Below are positions 22,509-31,867 of a stretch of 64,000 nt of DNA, piece after piece; within the stretch, counting starts at the first letter, position 1, and every line of letters starts with the position of its first letter. The DNA comes from Prosthecobacter sp. Its GTDB lineage: Bacteria; Verrucomicrobiota; Verrucomicrobiia; Verrucomicrobiales; Verrucomicrobiaceae. Under the pieces are notes generated by a model. That model was not told where the DNA came from and made no database searches. It saw only the letters and a program-made list of their open reading frames with translations. The position numbers were made by a program, and so were the translations under genes. The DNA is taken from NCBI GenBank assembly GCA_030827515.1, contig JAUREI010000001.1, forward strand, positions 42,158 to 106,157, given 5' to 3'.

Positions 22509-24800
22509 TCAGCGGACCGCTCGCGGATCGCCCAGATGGCGGCGCAGGAAGTCGAAAGTGCCGACCCCGTGAATCGTGTGAGGACCGTCAAAGTGCTCTA
22601 TCTCGGCGCGTTCACCGACACCGAGCTTGTTGTAAAGCCGGCGCACCTTGGCAAACTCGTAATTCACCCACTCGTCGATGCCGACGCCATCATTGTGGCC
22701 GCGCTCGACCATGAAGGGCCGCGGGGCGATGAGCGCGGCCATCTCGGCATAGTTGAAGGTGCCGCCCAGATTCCATTCCCAGATTTCATACTCGTGGGTG
22801 AACACATAGCTCAGCGGCAGGTCGGTCGTGGCACACTTGCGCACCCACTCGTTGAAGTCGCCCGAGCAGATGCTCAGGCAGTAGTCGGTCAGCACCGCCG
22901 GCGTGCGCATGGCCGATTTGCCACCGTAGCTGAGCCCGTAGAAGGCGATCTTGTCGGGCCGGGTGAAGGGCTGGCCCTTCAACCATTCGAGGATGCGCTG
23001 GTGTTGACCGTTGATGACCGAGTAAAGGCTCAGCCCCAGCGGGTTGAGCTTGCGCTGCAGGCTACGGAAGGCGTCCATGCCGCGGTAGAGATTGTGCGGT
23101 GCAAAGGTGACATAGCCCTGCTCGGCCAGGCGCAGAGCGAAGGCCTTGTAGGCGGCAAAGGCGCGCCCGGAGGAATCGGTTTCAAAGCAGTGTTCCGGCA
23201 GGCCTTCCAACCCATGCTGGCAGACCACCACCGGTCGACGCTCCCCCGGCTTCAGATCCCTGGGAAGAGCGAGCCATCCCCAGGCAAAGACATCGTCCCA
23301 GACATCGAGCACGACCTCGTAGATCGCGACCGTGTCGGTCTCGCGCACCAGGCGGCTGCGGGGATTCGCCGGTCGATCCGGGTCCGGCAGGCGACCAATG
23401 ACCTCGTTCCAGAAGCGCTCGCGCTCGCTGGCCGTGCGTGTTTCAAACGCGTCGAGCGGTTGCAGGGGCAGCGGCTTCCAAAAGCTCTCGTTGCGTTCGG
23501 TCTCGACGATGGCGAGACGGCGCTGGGCGAAGGCTTCCAACTCGCGCACCTGTCGGCGTTGACGCTCACGCACGGACTCGGGCGAGGTCGGTGCGAGGAC
23601 TGTCACCGCGGGTGTCTCCTGGGACATGCGCGCCGCCACTGCCTCGGCGGTTGATGCAGGCAGCAGATGCCGCAGCATTTCCACCGGGGCTGCGTTGGCT
23701 TCAAAGAGCCGAACCCAGCCGGGATCAAGTCCACGCGTCAAGTCGAGCGCGCGTTGCAGTTCGGCCTGCACGGCCGCGAGCGACGGCGCGCTGAGCACCC
23801 CCGGGGCCGCCACGGCACGCAGCCCCTGCCCCGGCGACGGCGGTCCACTGACCTCCGGGTAGCCGTCATGCAGGAGGGCCAGGCGCCGCGGCGCGATCAG
23901 GCTGGCGAGTTCGGCGTCGCCAAACTCTCGCAGCAGACCGAAGACACTGCGTTCGAGCGGCTCTCGCCAAAGGGCCTCGCGCGGCGCAAAGTGACCGGCA
24001 ACAAGGACCGAGCCGACACGCTCGTCAACGGCACCGGCGTAGAGCGCCAGCAACCCGCCCTCTCCCGTGCCACTGACAGTGATCGGCACCTGCTCAGGCT
24101 GTGCGGTGAACCAGTCGATCAAGGCCAGCACCTTCTGGATTTCATCGCCGATGACATGTCGCCCCAGAATGAAGGACTGACGGTAAATCCATTCGCGGTG
24201 GGTCACATTGGTCCATCGCTTGAGCCGCTCGCTGCCGGAAAACTCGGCCTCCCGGCTGAGCAGAACCGGAATGACCACCTGGACACCGGCTTGCAAAAAT
24301 GCAGGATCTGGCTTGCCGCCCTCAAGTCCCAACCATCGTTCCGGGGTCATGCCGGCATCGGGCAGGCTCACCACCCGCGCCAGCACCCTGCCCTTGGGTT
24401 GGATGAGCAGACCCTCGCCATGAACGCCCTCGAAGACCGGCCAGCGCACGCGGTGAATGCTGGCATCAGCGGTCTCGGCAACGAGCGAGGGTGAACCGGT
24501 GCCGCCGACGAAATCCAGTTCCCGCACCGACAGGCGGGGATCGACCACCCCAAGTTGGCGCGCCAGTCGCTCACGGTTCGGCTTCACGGAGGCGGCGTGA
24601 GCGGCGATCGAGGTGGTGTCGCGCATCCAGAAAGCTGCACGGCCAGCCGCGGAGGCCTCGGTGGCGCGATCCAGGTAGCGATGGACACCGGCGACCATCG
24701 TCGCTGAGAAATCCGGGTCCGGGGCAAGTGGCTGAGTTCCGGGCAACTGAGCGGCTGCGGCGGCAAGAAGGACGGGCAGGAGCATGAGGCCACTACGCAT
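22509..24800 (-). CDS. Exported large alpha/beta hydrolase (acetyl xylan esterase-like, possibly duplicated fold)
   Basis: Start [18 protein letters not shown] (signal peptide); [38 protein letters not shown] elbow, FDGPHTIHG catalytic His region. Residues upstream of 24800 in the ORF track are antisense to metK. Confidence 0.78.
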   Translation of the reverse strand: MRSGLMLLPVLLAAAAAQLPGTQPLAPDPDFSATMVAGVHRYLDRATEASAAGRAAFWMRDTTSIAAHAASVKPNRERLARQLGVVDPRLSVRELDFVGGTGSPSLVAETADASIHRVRWPVFEGVHGEGLLIQPKGRVLARVVSLPDAGMTPERWLGLEGGKPDPAFLQAGVQVVIPVLLSREAEFSGSERLKRWTNVTHREWIYRQSFILGRHVIGDEIQKVLALIDWFTAQPEQVPITVSGTGEGGLLALYAGAVDERVGSVLVAGHFAPREALWREPLERSVFGLLREFGDAELASLIAPRRLALLHDGYPEVSGPPSPGQGLRAVAAPGVLSAPSLAAVQAELQRALDLTRGLDPGWVRLFEANAAPVEMLRHLLPASTAEAVAARMSQETPAVTVLAPTSPESVRERQRRQVRELEAFAQRRLAIVETERNESFWKPLPLQPLDAFETRTASERERFWNEVIGRLPDPDRPANPRSRLVRETDTVAIYEVVLDVWDDVFAWGWLALPRDLKPGERRPVVVCQHGLEGLPEHCFETDSSGRAFAAYKAFALRLAEQGYVTFAPHNLYRGMDAFRSLQRKLNPLGLSLYSVINGQHQRILEWLKGQPFTRPDKIAFYGLSYGGKSAMRTPAVLTDYCLSICSGDFNEWVRKCATTDLPLSYVFTHEYEIWEWNLGGTFNYAEMAALIAPRPFMVERGHNDGVGIDEWVNYEFAKVRRLYNKLGVGERAEIEHFDGPHTIHGVGTFDFLRRHLGDPRAVR

Positions 24801-24915
24801 CCTGAAGGACGCATCACACGATCCGGCCGAAATCCGCATTGACGACCGGACAGGCGGCGATAACTTCAAACTTCGCATCAACGCATCAGCATTTATCAAT
24901 ACAAACACGCTCCTC

Positions 24916-26118
24916 ATGTCCCGCTCGTTCATTTTCTCCTCGGAATCCGTCGGTGAAGGCCACCCCGACAAGGTTTGTGACACCATCTCGGATGCCGTGC
25001 TTGACGCCTGCCTCACCATCGACACGAAGTCCCGTGTCGCCTGCGAAACCTTTGCCAAGAGCAACATCGTCGTCGTTGGCGGTGAAATCACCATCCCGAA
25101 GATCGGCCAGAAGCCGATCGGTGACGTCATCAACATCGACAAGGTGATCCGCGACGCCGTGCGCGGCATCGGCTACGTCAATGACGATGACATTTTCCAT
25201 GCCGACCGCATCTTCATCAACAACTACCTGACCACGCAGAGCCCGGACATCGCGCAGGGTGTTGACGCCAAGAAGGCGGAAGGCAAGAAGCACGCCGAAC
25301 AGGGCGCCGGCGACCAGGGCATCATGTTTGGTTACGCCTGCGACGAGACGCCCGAGCTGATGCCGGCGCCGATCATGTTCGCCCACCGCCTCGGCCGTGA
25401 ACTGACCCGCATCCGCAAGGCCGGCAAGCTCGCCAAGTGGCTGCGCCCGGACGCCAAGTCCCAGGTCTCGGTCGAATACGTCGATGGCCGGCCGACCCGC
25501 ATCGTCAATGTCGTCATCTCGACCCAGCATGCCGCGGACGTCAAGCACGCCGCGATCGAGAAGTTCTGCATCGAGCAGGTCATCCGGAAGGTGCTGCCGA
25601 AGAACATGCTCACCAAGCAGACCGAATTCCTCATCAACCCGACCGGCAAGTTTGTCGTCGGCGGCCCGCAGGGCGACAGCGGCCTGACCGGACGCAAGAT
25701 CATCGTCGACACCTACGGCGGCATGGGCCGCCACGGTGGCGGTGCCTTCTCGGGCAAGGACCCCTCGAAGGTGGACCGCAGCGCCGCCTACATGGGCCGC
25801 TGGGTGGCCAAGAACGTCGTCGCCGCCGGCCTCGCCTCGAAATGCGAGGTGCAGTTTGCCTATGCCATCGGTCACCCCCTGCCGGTGAGCGTGCACATCG
25901 ACACCTTCGGCACCGGCAAAATCAGCGACGAAAAAATTCTCGCCGCCGTGCTCAAGGTCTTTTCGTTCAAGCCGGCCGACATCGTCAAGCAGCTCAACCT
26001 GCTGCGCCCGATCTACTCGAAGAGCACGAACTACGGCCACTTCGGCAAGATCGACGACGCCGACCTGACCTGGGAAGGCACCACCAAGGCGACCGCTCTC
26101 AAGAAGGCAGCGAAGTAA
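24916..26118 (+). CDS. metK: S-adenosylmethionine synthetase
   Basis: [88 protein letters not shown]. Confidence 0.97.
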   Translation: MSRSFIFSSESVGEGHPDKVCDTISDAVLDACLTIDTKSRVACETFAKSNIVVVGGEITIPKIGQKPIGDVINIDKVIRDAVRGIGYVNDDDIFHADRIFINNYLTTQSPDIAQGVDAKKAEGKKHAEQGAGDQGIMFGYACDETPELMPAPIMFAHRLGRELTRIRKAGKLAKWLRPDAKSQVSVEYVDGRPTRIVNVVISTQHAADVKHAAIEKFCIEQVIRKVLPKNMLTKQTEFLINPTGKFVVGGPQGDSGLTGRKIIVDTYGGMGRHGGGAFSGKDPSKVDRSAAYMGRWVAKNVVAAGLASKCEVQFAYAIGHPLPVSVHIDTFGTGKISDEKILAAVLKVFSFKPADIVKQLNLLRPIYSKSTNYGHFGKIDDADLTWEGTTKATALKKAAK

Positions 26119-26161
26119 GCAATTCCAGGGTGGACAGCCGCCCACCCCACTGGCAACTTCA

Positions 26162-26202
26162 GGCGCCGCATGTTCCGGACAGCGCTCCGGTCCTGCGGCG
26201 CC
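26162..26202 (+). other. Strong imperfect stem-loop in the metK-frr intergenic region
   Basis: Outer arms GGCGCCGCA (26162-26170) / TGCGGCGCC (26194-26202) are perfect 9 bp; inner arms CCGGA (26175-26179) / TCCGG (26186-26190). No U-tract follows. Confidence 0.6.
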
Positions 26203-26232
26203 GCTTGTTGCCAACCTTTTCCCGACCCCTTT

Positions 26233-26799
26233 ATGGATCCTGAAATGACCCTGCTGGAATGCGATGACGCGATGACCCGCGCTGTCGAGCATGCCATCCA
26301 CGAATTCGCCGCCGTCCGCACCGGCAAGGCCTCGCCGACCCTGGTCGAGGGCCTGGATGTTCATGTCATGAGCTACGGCTCGCACATGAAGCTCAAGCAG
26401 TTGGCGATGATCACCACGCCGGACCCCCGTCTGATCCGCATCGAGCCCTTCGACCCGGCAACCCTGCAGGACATCGACCGCGCCATCCGCGAGTCCAGGC
26501 TCGGTCTCAACGGCAGCATTGAGGGCAAGGTCATCCGCCTGCCCATCCCCGTGCTTTCGCAGGAACGACGCGAGCAGATGGTCAAGCTGGTCCGCCAGAT
26601 GGGCGAGGAGGCCAAGGTCCGGGTTCGCTCCGCGCGCCGCGACGCCATCGAGGCCCTCAAGAAGGGCCAGAAGGACGGCCTCATCACCGAGGATGACCTG
26701 CACCGCCGTGAAAAGGAGGTTCAGACGCTGACCGACAAGAAAGTGACCGAACTCGACCAGCACGTTGCCTCCAAGGAAAAGGAAGTCCTGACTGTCTGA
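26233..26799 (+). CDS. frr: Ribosome recycling factor
   Basis: AVEHAIHEFAAVRTGKASPTLVEGLDV, LRQLAMI-like KLKQLAMITTPDPRLIRIEPFD, ESRLGLNGSIEGKVIRLPIPVLSQERREQMVKLV. Confidence 0.95.
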   Translation: MDPEMTLLECDDAMTRAVEHAIHEFAAVRTGKASPTLVEGLDVHVMSYGSHMKLKQLAMITTPDPRLIRIEPFDPATLQDIDRAIRESRLGLNGSIEGKVIRLPIPVLSQERREQMVKLVRQMGEEAKVRVRSARRDAIEALKKGQKDGLITEDDLHRREKEVQTLTDKKVTELDQHVASKEKEVLTV

Positions 26800-26816
26800 G
26801 CACGGGGCCCGCTGCC

Positions 26817-27491
26817 ATGCATCGCGCGACCGACTACCTCGACCTGAACCGAACCCGGCACGGGATCCTGTTCCCGCCGGATGAGCCGGTTTGGACGGCG
26901 CTGTCGCGCATCGATTCCTACCTGGAATTCCGCCTGCAGCGCGAGGTTCGCGCGCAAATCCCGCCCGGGGCGCACATTGGCGAGGATGTCTTCATCGACG
27001 AAGGCACCATCATCGAACCGGGGGCCCTCATTCTGGGTCCCGCCTGGATCGGCCGCAACTGCATGATCCGCGCCGGCTGCTACATCCGCGGCAATGTCCT
27101 CGTCGGCGACGGCTGTGTTCTGGGCAACTCCTGCGAATTCAAGAACTGCATCCTCTTCGACCACTGCGAGGTGCCCCACTACAACTACGTCGGAGACGCC
27201 ATCCTCGGCCACCGCGCCCACCTCGGGGCGGGTGCGGTGCTCTCCAACGTTCGCCTCGACCGCGGCGAGGTGGTCGTCCAGGACCCGGGCGGCGCCATCG
27301 CCACCGGCCTGCGCAAGTTCAGCGCCGTCATTGGCGACCACGCCGAAATCGGGTGCAACAGCGTCATCAATCCGGGTTCGCTGATCGGGCGGCGCAGCCT
27401 CGTCTATCCGTTGAGCAGCTACGCTGGGGTCCTGCCGGCCGACAGCATCCTGAAAACGCGGCAAACGCAGCAGGTGGTCCGCCGAACCTGA
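26817..27491 (+). CDS. Left-handed beta-helix (hexapeptide) acyltransferase / GlmU-C-like protein
   Basis: Hexapeptide repeats: IGEDVFIDEGTIIEPGALILGPAWIGRNCMIRAGCYIRGNVLVGDGCVLGNSCEFKNCIL. Confidence 0.8.
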   Translation: MHRATDYLDLNRTRHGILFPPDEPVWTALSRIDSYLEFRLQREVRAQIPPGAHIGEDVFIDEGTIIEPGALILGPAWIGRNCMIRAGCYIRGNVLVGDGCVLGNSCEFKNCILFDHCEVPHYNYVGDAILGHRAHLGAGAVLSNVRLDRGEVVVQDPGGAIATGLRKFSAVIGDHAEIGCNSVINPGSLIGRRSLVYPLSSYAGVLPADSILKTRQTQQVVRRT

Positions 27492-29234
27492 TCAGGCGCG
27501 CTCCAGCTTGGCGCGCAAGGCCAGTTCCACCCTGCCAAGTGGCAGGCAGTTGACGATGTCGCGCCGGGTCAGCCAGCCCTTGCGTGCGGCACGCACGCCG
27601 AACAGGACATCCTGCAGGCCGCGAGTGCTGTGGGCATCGGGATTGATGCTGCAACGCACCCCCTTTTCCTTCGCCAGCCGCCACCAGCGCCAGTCCATGT
27701 CCAGGCGCCAGGCGCTGGCGTTCAATTCAATGATCGTGCCGGTGGCCGCCGCCGCCTCAATGACGGCGGGCACGTCGACCGCGTAGGCGGGACGCTGCAG
27801 CAACAACCGGCCGGTGAGATGGCCGAGCATGGTGACATGGGGATTTTCGATCGCCCGGATGAGGCGACGGGTCATCTCCGCCTCCGGCAGATTGAAGACA
27901 TTGTGCACGCTGGCGACGCAGTAATCGAGTTCGGCCAGCACCTCGTCGGCAAAATCCAGCGAACCATCCTTGAGGATGTCCACCTCCGTGCCGGCAAACA
28001 CGCGAAACTCGCCCTCGAATTCGTCATTGAGCTCGCGGATGGCCCGCACCTGGGCGCGCAGGCGGCGCTCGTCGAGACCGTTAGCCTGAAAACTGCTCTT
28101 GCTGTGGTCGGCGATGCCAAGGTATTGCAGGCCGAGGTCGCGGGCCGCATCCGCCATTTCGCGCAGGCTGGCCCGCCCGTCGCTCGCCGTCGTGTGGTTG
28201 TGAAAGACGCCGCGCAGGTTCTCGAGCCTGACCAGTTCGGGCAACCGGCCGGCTTCGGCCGCCTCCAGTTCGCCGGCGTTCTCGCGCAACTCCGGCTCGA
28301 TGAAGTCGAGTCCGAGCGCGCGATGGACATCGGCCTCCTCATGGACCGGCGGCACTCCCTCCCCAGACCCGCCGTCAACCGGCGTGAAGGCGTATTCGTT
28401 GAGCGACCAGCCCCGGGCCAGGGCACGCTGTCGCAGGGCGACATTGTGTTCCTTGCTGCCCGTGAAGTAAACCAGCGCGAAGGGAAACTCCGCATTGCTA
28501 ACCACGCGCAGGTCGCACTGGAGGCCATCCTCGAGGTGAACACTCGCCTTGGTGTCACCACGGGCGATCACCGATTGCACCTGCGGCAGGGCGATGAAAG
28601 CGTCGATCACCTCCAGGGGCCGCTTGGAGGCGGCAAGAAAATCGAGATCGTGCACCGTTTCCTTGCCGCGCCGGAAGCTGCCGCAGACGTCCGCCCGAGC
28701 CACCTGCGGCAGAGCGCGCAGGGCTTCCAGCAGGGTCATTGCCGGCCCGCAAACCTGGTCGATCCGAAACTCCGAGGCGTGCTCCTCCCGGAAGGCGATG
28801 CTGGCAAGAATCTTCACCACCGTCTTGTCGCCAAAGCCGGAGAGGCGCGCCGCCTCGCCGCTCTCGCAGACACGGCGCAGATCGGCGACACTGCCAACGC
28901 CAAGTTCGCGGTGCAGAGCGGCGATCTTTTTCGGGCCGAGCCCCTGAATTTCAAAAAGCTCGGGCAATCCCTCCGGGAACTCCCCGCGCAGCTGCTCATA
29001 AAACTCCAGGCGGCCGGTCGTCGCCAGTTCATGCAGCTTGTCACGCAGGGCCTCGCCCAGCCCCTTGACCCCGTCGAGCTGATTCTCCCGAGCCAGGCGC
29101 ATGATATCCTCCGGGTGGCTCTCGACAATCTCCGCCCCCGTCCGATAGGCGCGAATTTTGAACGGGTTGTCGCCCCTGAGTTCCATCAGCAGAGCGATGT
29201 TCTCGAAGATCTGGGCAGCGGCTTCACGGGTCAT
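27492..29234 (-). CDS. polX: DNA polymerase X family with PHP domain (PolX)
   Basis: FENIALLMELRGDNPFKIRAYRTGAEIV, GFGDKTVVKIL, ADVCGSFRRGKETVHDLDFLAA, C-terminal PHP: GVFHNHTTASDGRASLREMADAA, IADHSKSS, INPDAHS. Confidence 0.93.
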   Translation of the reverse strand: MTREAAAQIFENIALLMELRGDNPFKIRAYRTGAEIVESHPEDIMRLARENQLDGVKGLGEALRDKLHELATTGRLEFYEQLRGEFPEGLPELFEIQGLGPKKIAALHRELGVGSVADLRRVCESGEAARLSGFGDKTVVKILASIAFREEHASEFRIDQVCGPAMTLLEALRALPQVARADVCGSFRRGKETVHDLDFLAASKRPLEVIDAFIALPQVQSVIARGDTKASVHLEDGLQCDLRVVSNAEFPFALVYFTGSKEHNVALRQRALARGWSLNEYAFTPVDGGSGEGVPPVHEEADVHRALGLDFIEPELRENAGELEAAEAGRLPELVRLENLRGVFHNHTTASDGRASLREMADAARDLGLQYLGIADHSKSSFQANGLDERRLRAQVRAIRELNDEFEGEFRVFAGTEVDILKDGSLDFADEVLAELDYCVASVHNVFNLPEAEMTRRLIRAIENPHVTMLGHLTGRLLLQRPAYAVDVPAVIEAAAATGTIIELNASAWRLDMDWRWWRLAKEKGVRCSINPDAHSTRGLQDVLFGVRAARKGWLTRRDIVNCLPLGRVELALRAKLERA

Positions 29235-29369
29235 GCCTGCACGATGGCGAGATGGTCGAAAAACTCAATGCCGGTCGTCCTGGCACGGAAAGAGCGCTGC
29301 GGCAGGCGCTGTTTGATTGGCAGTCACGATTTTGCATTGCAATTTGATTAACATACATTAACTTTCATC

Positions 29370-30446
29370 ATGGTGAGCTTATTGACGCCCATCCGCCTAC
29401 TGACGATTGCCACCGGACTGCTTGCCAGCTGCAGTTCCCCGGAGTCGTCCTCGGAAGTGGTGGTCAGTGTGAAGGACCAGAAAATGGGCATTTATTCCGA
29501 GGGCACGCTCAAGAAGGAATATGCCATTTCCACGTCCAAGTTCGGCCTTGGCGACGAACCCAACAGCTACCGAACGCCGCTTGGCAAGCACGAGGTGATA
29601 GCCAAGATCGGCCACGGACTGCCACCGGGTGCGGTCCTGAAAAGCCGCCACTGGAATGGCGAGGTGCTCAAGCCCAACGCCCCGGGTCGCGATCCCATCG
29701 TATCGCGCATCCTGTGGTTGAACGGGCTTGAAAACGGCAATTCCAATGCCCGCCAGCGCTTCATCTACATTCATGGCACCCCCGAGGAAAGCCGCCTCGG
29801 CCAACCGGCAAGCTACGGCTGCATTCGCATGGGCATGAAGGATGTGGTGGATGCCTTCAACGAAGTGAGCATTGGCGACAAGGTGGTGATCACCAAAAAG
29901 CCCCTGCCTGCAGGCAAGGCCCCGCCCACTCCGCCGGAAACGGCTCCGGAGGAGAAGGTGGAATCCCCCGCGGCTTTGACGCCCGAGCCTGCAGTGATCG
30001 CAAAGACCCCGGCACCCGCTGCGGATCCCGCCCCGACCGCCGAACCTGTCAAAGTGGCCGAAGCATCCCCCAGGGAAGCCTTTCCCGCCTTTTTCAGGCG
30101 CCTGTTCTATGGCCCTGTAACGGAACCGGCCACACCCACTGAACCGTCGTCCGCCACGACGGCCGTTGTCGCCTCCGAACCGTTGCCAGCCAGCGCCGAG
30201 GCACCGGTCCCGTCAACCGAGGCCGTCCCTGGCTCCGAAAAACGCTCTTTCCTTTCGCGCCTGCGCATCAGCAGGAAATCTGCTCCCCCCGCCTCCGAAC
30301 CACCCGCTGAAACAGGCAGCGATGTCCGGGTCGGTCCTGAAAAACCGGCGGAAGTGGCCAAACAGCGCGGCATTCGCGAAGCACGCGCCGATTCCCTGTC
30401 GTCGACACGCCCCCATCAGGCCACAACCGCCAGCAGCCGCGCCTGA
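29370..30446 (+). CDS. L,D-transpeptidase (YkuD) with Pro/Ala-rich C-terminal tail; lipobox-like N-terminus
   Basis: TGLLASCSS lipobox-like; IYIHGTPEESRLGQPASYGCIRMGMKDVVD contains the HG...SxGCIR YkuD active site. Confidence 0.88.
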   Translation: MVSLLTPIRLLTIATGLLASCSSPESSSEVVVSVKDQKMGIYSEGTLKKEYAISTSKFGLGDEPNSYRTPLGKHEVIAKIGHGLPPGAVLKSRHWNGEVLKPNAPGRDPIVSRILWLNGLENGNSNARQRFIYIHGTPEESRLGQPASYGCIRMGMKDVVDAFNEVSIGDKVVITKKPLPAGKAPPTPPETAPEEKVESPAALTPEPAVIAKTPAPAADPAPTAEPVKVAEASPREAFPAFFRRLFYGPVTEPATPTEPSSATTAVVASEPLPASAEAPVPSTEAVPGSEKRSFLSRLRISRKSAPPASEPPAETGSDVRVGPEKPAEVAKQRGIREARADSLSSTRPHQATTASSRA

Positions 30447-31403
30447 TCAGAACTTGTTTGCCTGGATCACATCCGGCGCACCCTGGAGGAAATTCACCAG
30501 ATTGAGGGTGGCACGCATCGCCTGCCGTGGCACGCTCTCGTAGGTGCGCGAGCCGATGTGCGGGGTAATCAGGGCACGCGGATGGCGCAGCAGAGGGTGG
30601 TCCGCCGGCGGCGGCTCCTCATCGAGCACGTCGGTCGCATAACCGCCAACGGTGCCGGCGTCGAGCGCAGCCAGCATGTCGGGCATGTGGACCAGTTCGG
30701 CACGCGAGGTGTTGACGACCAGCAGTCCCGGCCGCGCGAGGGCAATGCGATCGGCACGAACCAGATGGCGTGTGCTTTCGCTGAGGTTGGCATGCAGGCT
30801 GAGCACGTCGACGGCGGTGATCAGGCTGTCGATGGTTTCATGCCGGACGACACCTTGTTCGTTGGCAAACGCCTCGGGCCAGTAGAGGTCCATGGCATGC
30901 ACTTCCATGCCAAAGGCGAGCGCACGTTTGGCCACCTCCTGGCCGATTCGCCCCAGCCCGACGATGCCCATCTTCTTGTTCCAGATTTCATGCCCGGTGA
31001 CACGCTTCCACTCGCCGTTGCGAACGGCATTGGCACTGTCGACCAAGTTGCGGACGAGGGCCAGCAGCAGGCAGAAGGTGTGTTCGGCGACCGTGGTGTG
31101 ATTGACACCCGGCGTGAACAACACCGGCAACTTGCGCCGGGTGCACTCCATAACATCGATCTTGTCGAGGCCGATGCCGTACTTGCTGATGACCCGGAGT
31201 CGCGGCTGGGCCTTGTCGAGCACGGCTTGGGTGATTTCATCGTCGCCACAGAGGAAGGCATCAAAATCACCGGCAAGTTGGAGCATGCGCGCCTCAGGAA
31301 GAGGTCCACGTTCGCGGTGAATGTCAAATCCCTGCGACTCGAGCAGGGCATGATGGTCTCCGGGAGTGTCTTGGTAGCTGGTGGTGGTGAGCAGGACGCG
31401 CAT
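30447..31403 (-). CDS. D-isomer-specific 2-hydroxyacid dehydrogenase (PGDH-like)
   Basis: MGIVGLGRIGQEVAKRALAFGMEV nucleotide-binding motif, NTSRAELV (Arg), DVLDEEPP (Glu), ITPHIGSRTYE (His). Start MRVLLTTTSYQDTPGDHH at 31403. Confidence 0.92.
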   Translation of the reverse strand: MRVLLTTTSYQDTPGDHHALLESQGFDIHRERGPLPEARMLQLAGDFDAFLCGDDEITQAVLDKAQPRLRVISKYGIGLDKIDVMECTRRKLPVLFTPGVNHTTVAEHTFCLLLALVRNLVDSANAVRNGEWKRVTGHEIWNKKMGIVGLGRIGQEVAKRALAFGMEVHAMDLYWPEAFANEQGVVRHETIDSLITAVDVLSLHANLSESTRHLVRADRIALARPGLLVVNTSRAELVHMPDMLAALDAGTVGGYATDVLDEEPPPADHPLLRHPRALITPHIGSRTYESVPRQAMRATLNLVNFLQGAPDVIQANKF

Positions 31404-31458
31404 GCAATTCCTAGCATGAGCGGTTCCGGCGCTCGGGCAAGCAGGAATGGACGCCAGG

Positions 31459-31773
31459 CTACTTGAGCTTGGTCCAGACAATCTCCCCTGCCAGATCACC
31501 ATGGTTGTCGATCTGCACCTGGGCCAGCCAGGGATCGAAGCCCAGCATCATGGCCCGTGAGCAGATGCTGTCATGGTCGTGCTGGGAAATCTCCTCGGCA
31601 TGCTGCGGAGCGATGGCGGTGTTGACGTAGACGAGCAGGTTGTTCTCGCCGCCGCGCGCCTCGAAGTTCTTGATTCCCTGACGCTGCTGATGGTGACAGT
31701 GGTATCCCTGTGCCGTCAGCCACTTTTCCGCGTGGCGCTCCCCGTATTCCGCGATGTCGGTTGGTCTCAACAT
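31459..31773 (-). CDS. Small conserved-looking protein, possible degenerate PD-(D/E)XK/YraN-like fold
   Basis: 104 aa; YGERHAEKWLTAQGYHCHH...NFEARGGENNLLVYVNTAI resembles the GE..A..wL...GY...lvfVEVK layout without the catalytic Lys. Confidence 0.5.
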   Translation of the reverse strand: MLRPTDIAEYGERHAEKWLTAQGYHCHHQQRQGIKNFEARGGENNLLVYVNTAIAPQHAEEISQHDHDSICSRAMMLGFDPWLAQVQIDNHGDLAGEIVWTKLK

Positions 31774-31867
31774 GGCCTGACAAGGTAAAGTTCGCCCGCA
31801 CCACCATGGCTCGGGAATTAATCGTTTTTAACAAACTCCGCCGCCCAGGGCAAGCCTGCCGGGGTCA

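Noticed and set aside
24801-24915. Possible SAM riboswitch in the metK leader
   Set aside because: Weak complementary segments exist but I could not recognise a known SAM-I/II/III/IV/V core; Infernal with Rfam models would decide.
24886-26763. 625-aa minus-strand ORF
   Set aside because: Antisense to metK and frr, which have unmistakable family motifs.
29310-29369. TTGCATTGCAA palindrome before the first L,D-transpeptidase as a third Zur-like site
   Set aside because: Contains a TTGCA-T-TGCAA core but does not fit the 8-3-8 spacing of the sites at 40744/40778; more likely a generic AT-rich promoter.
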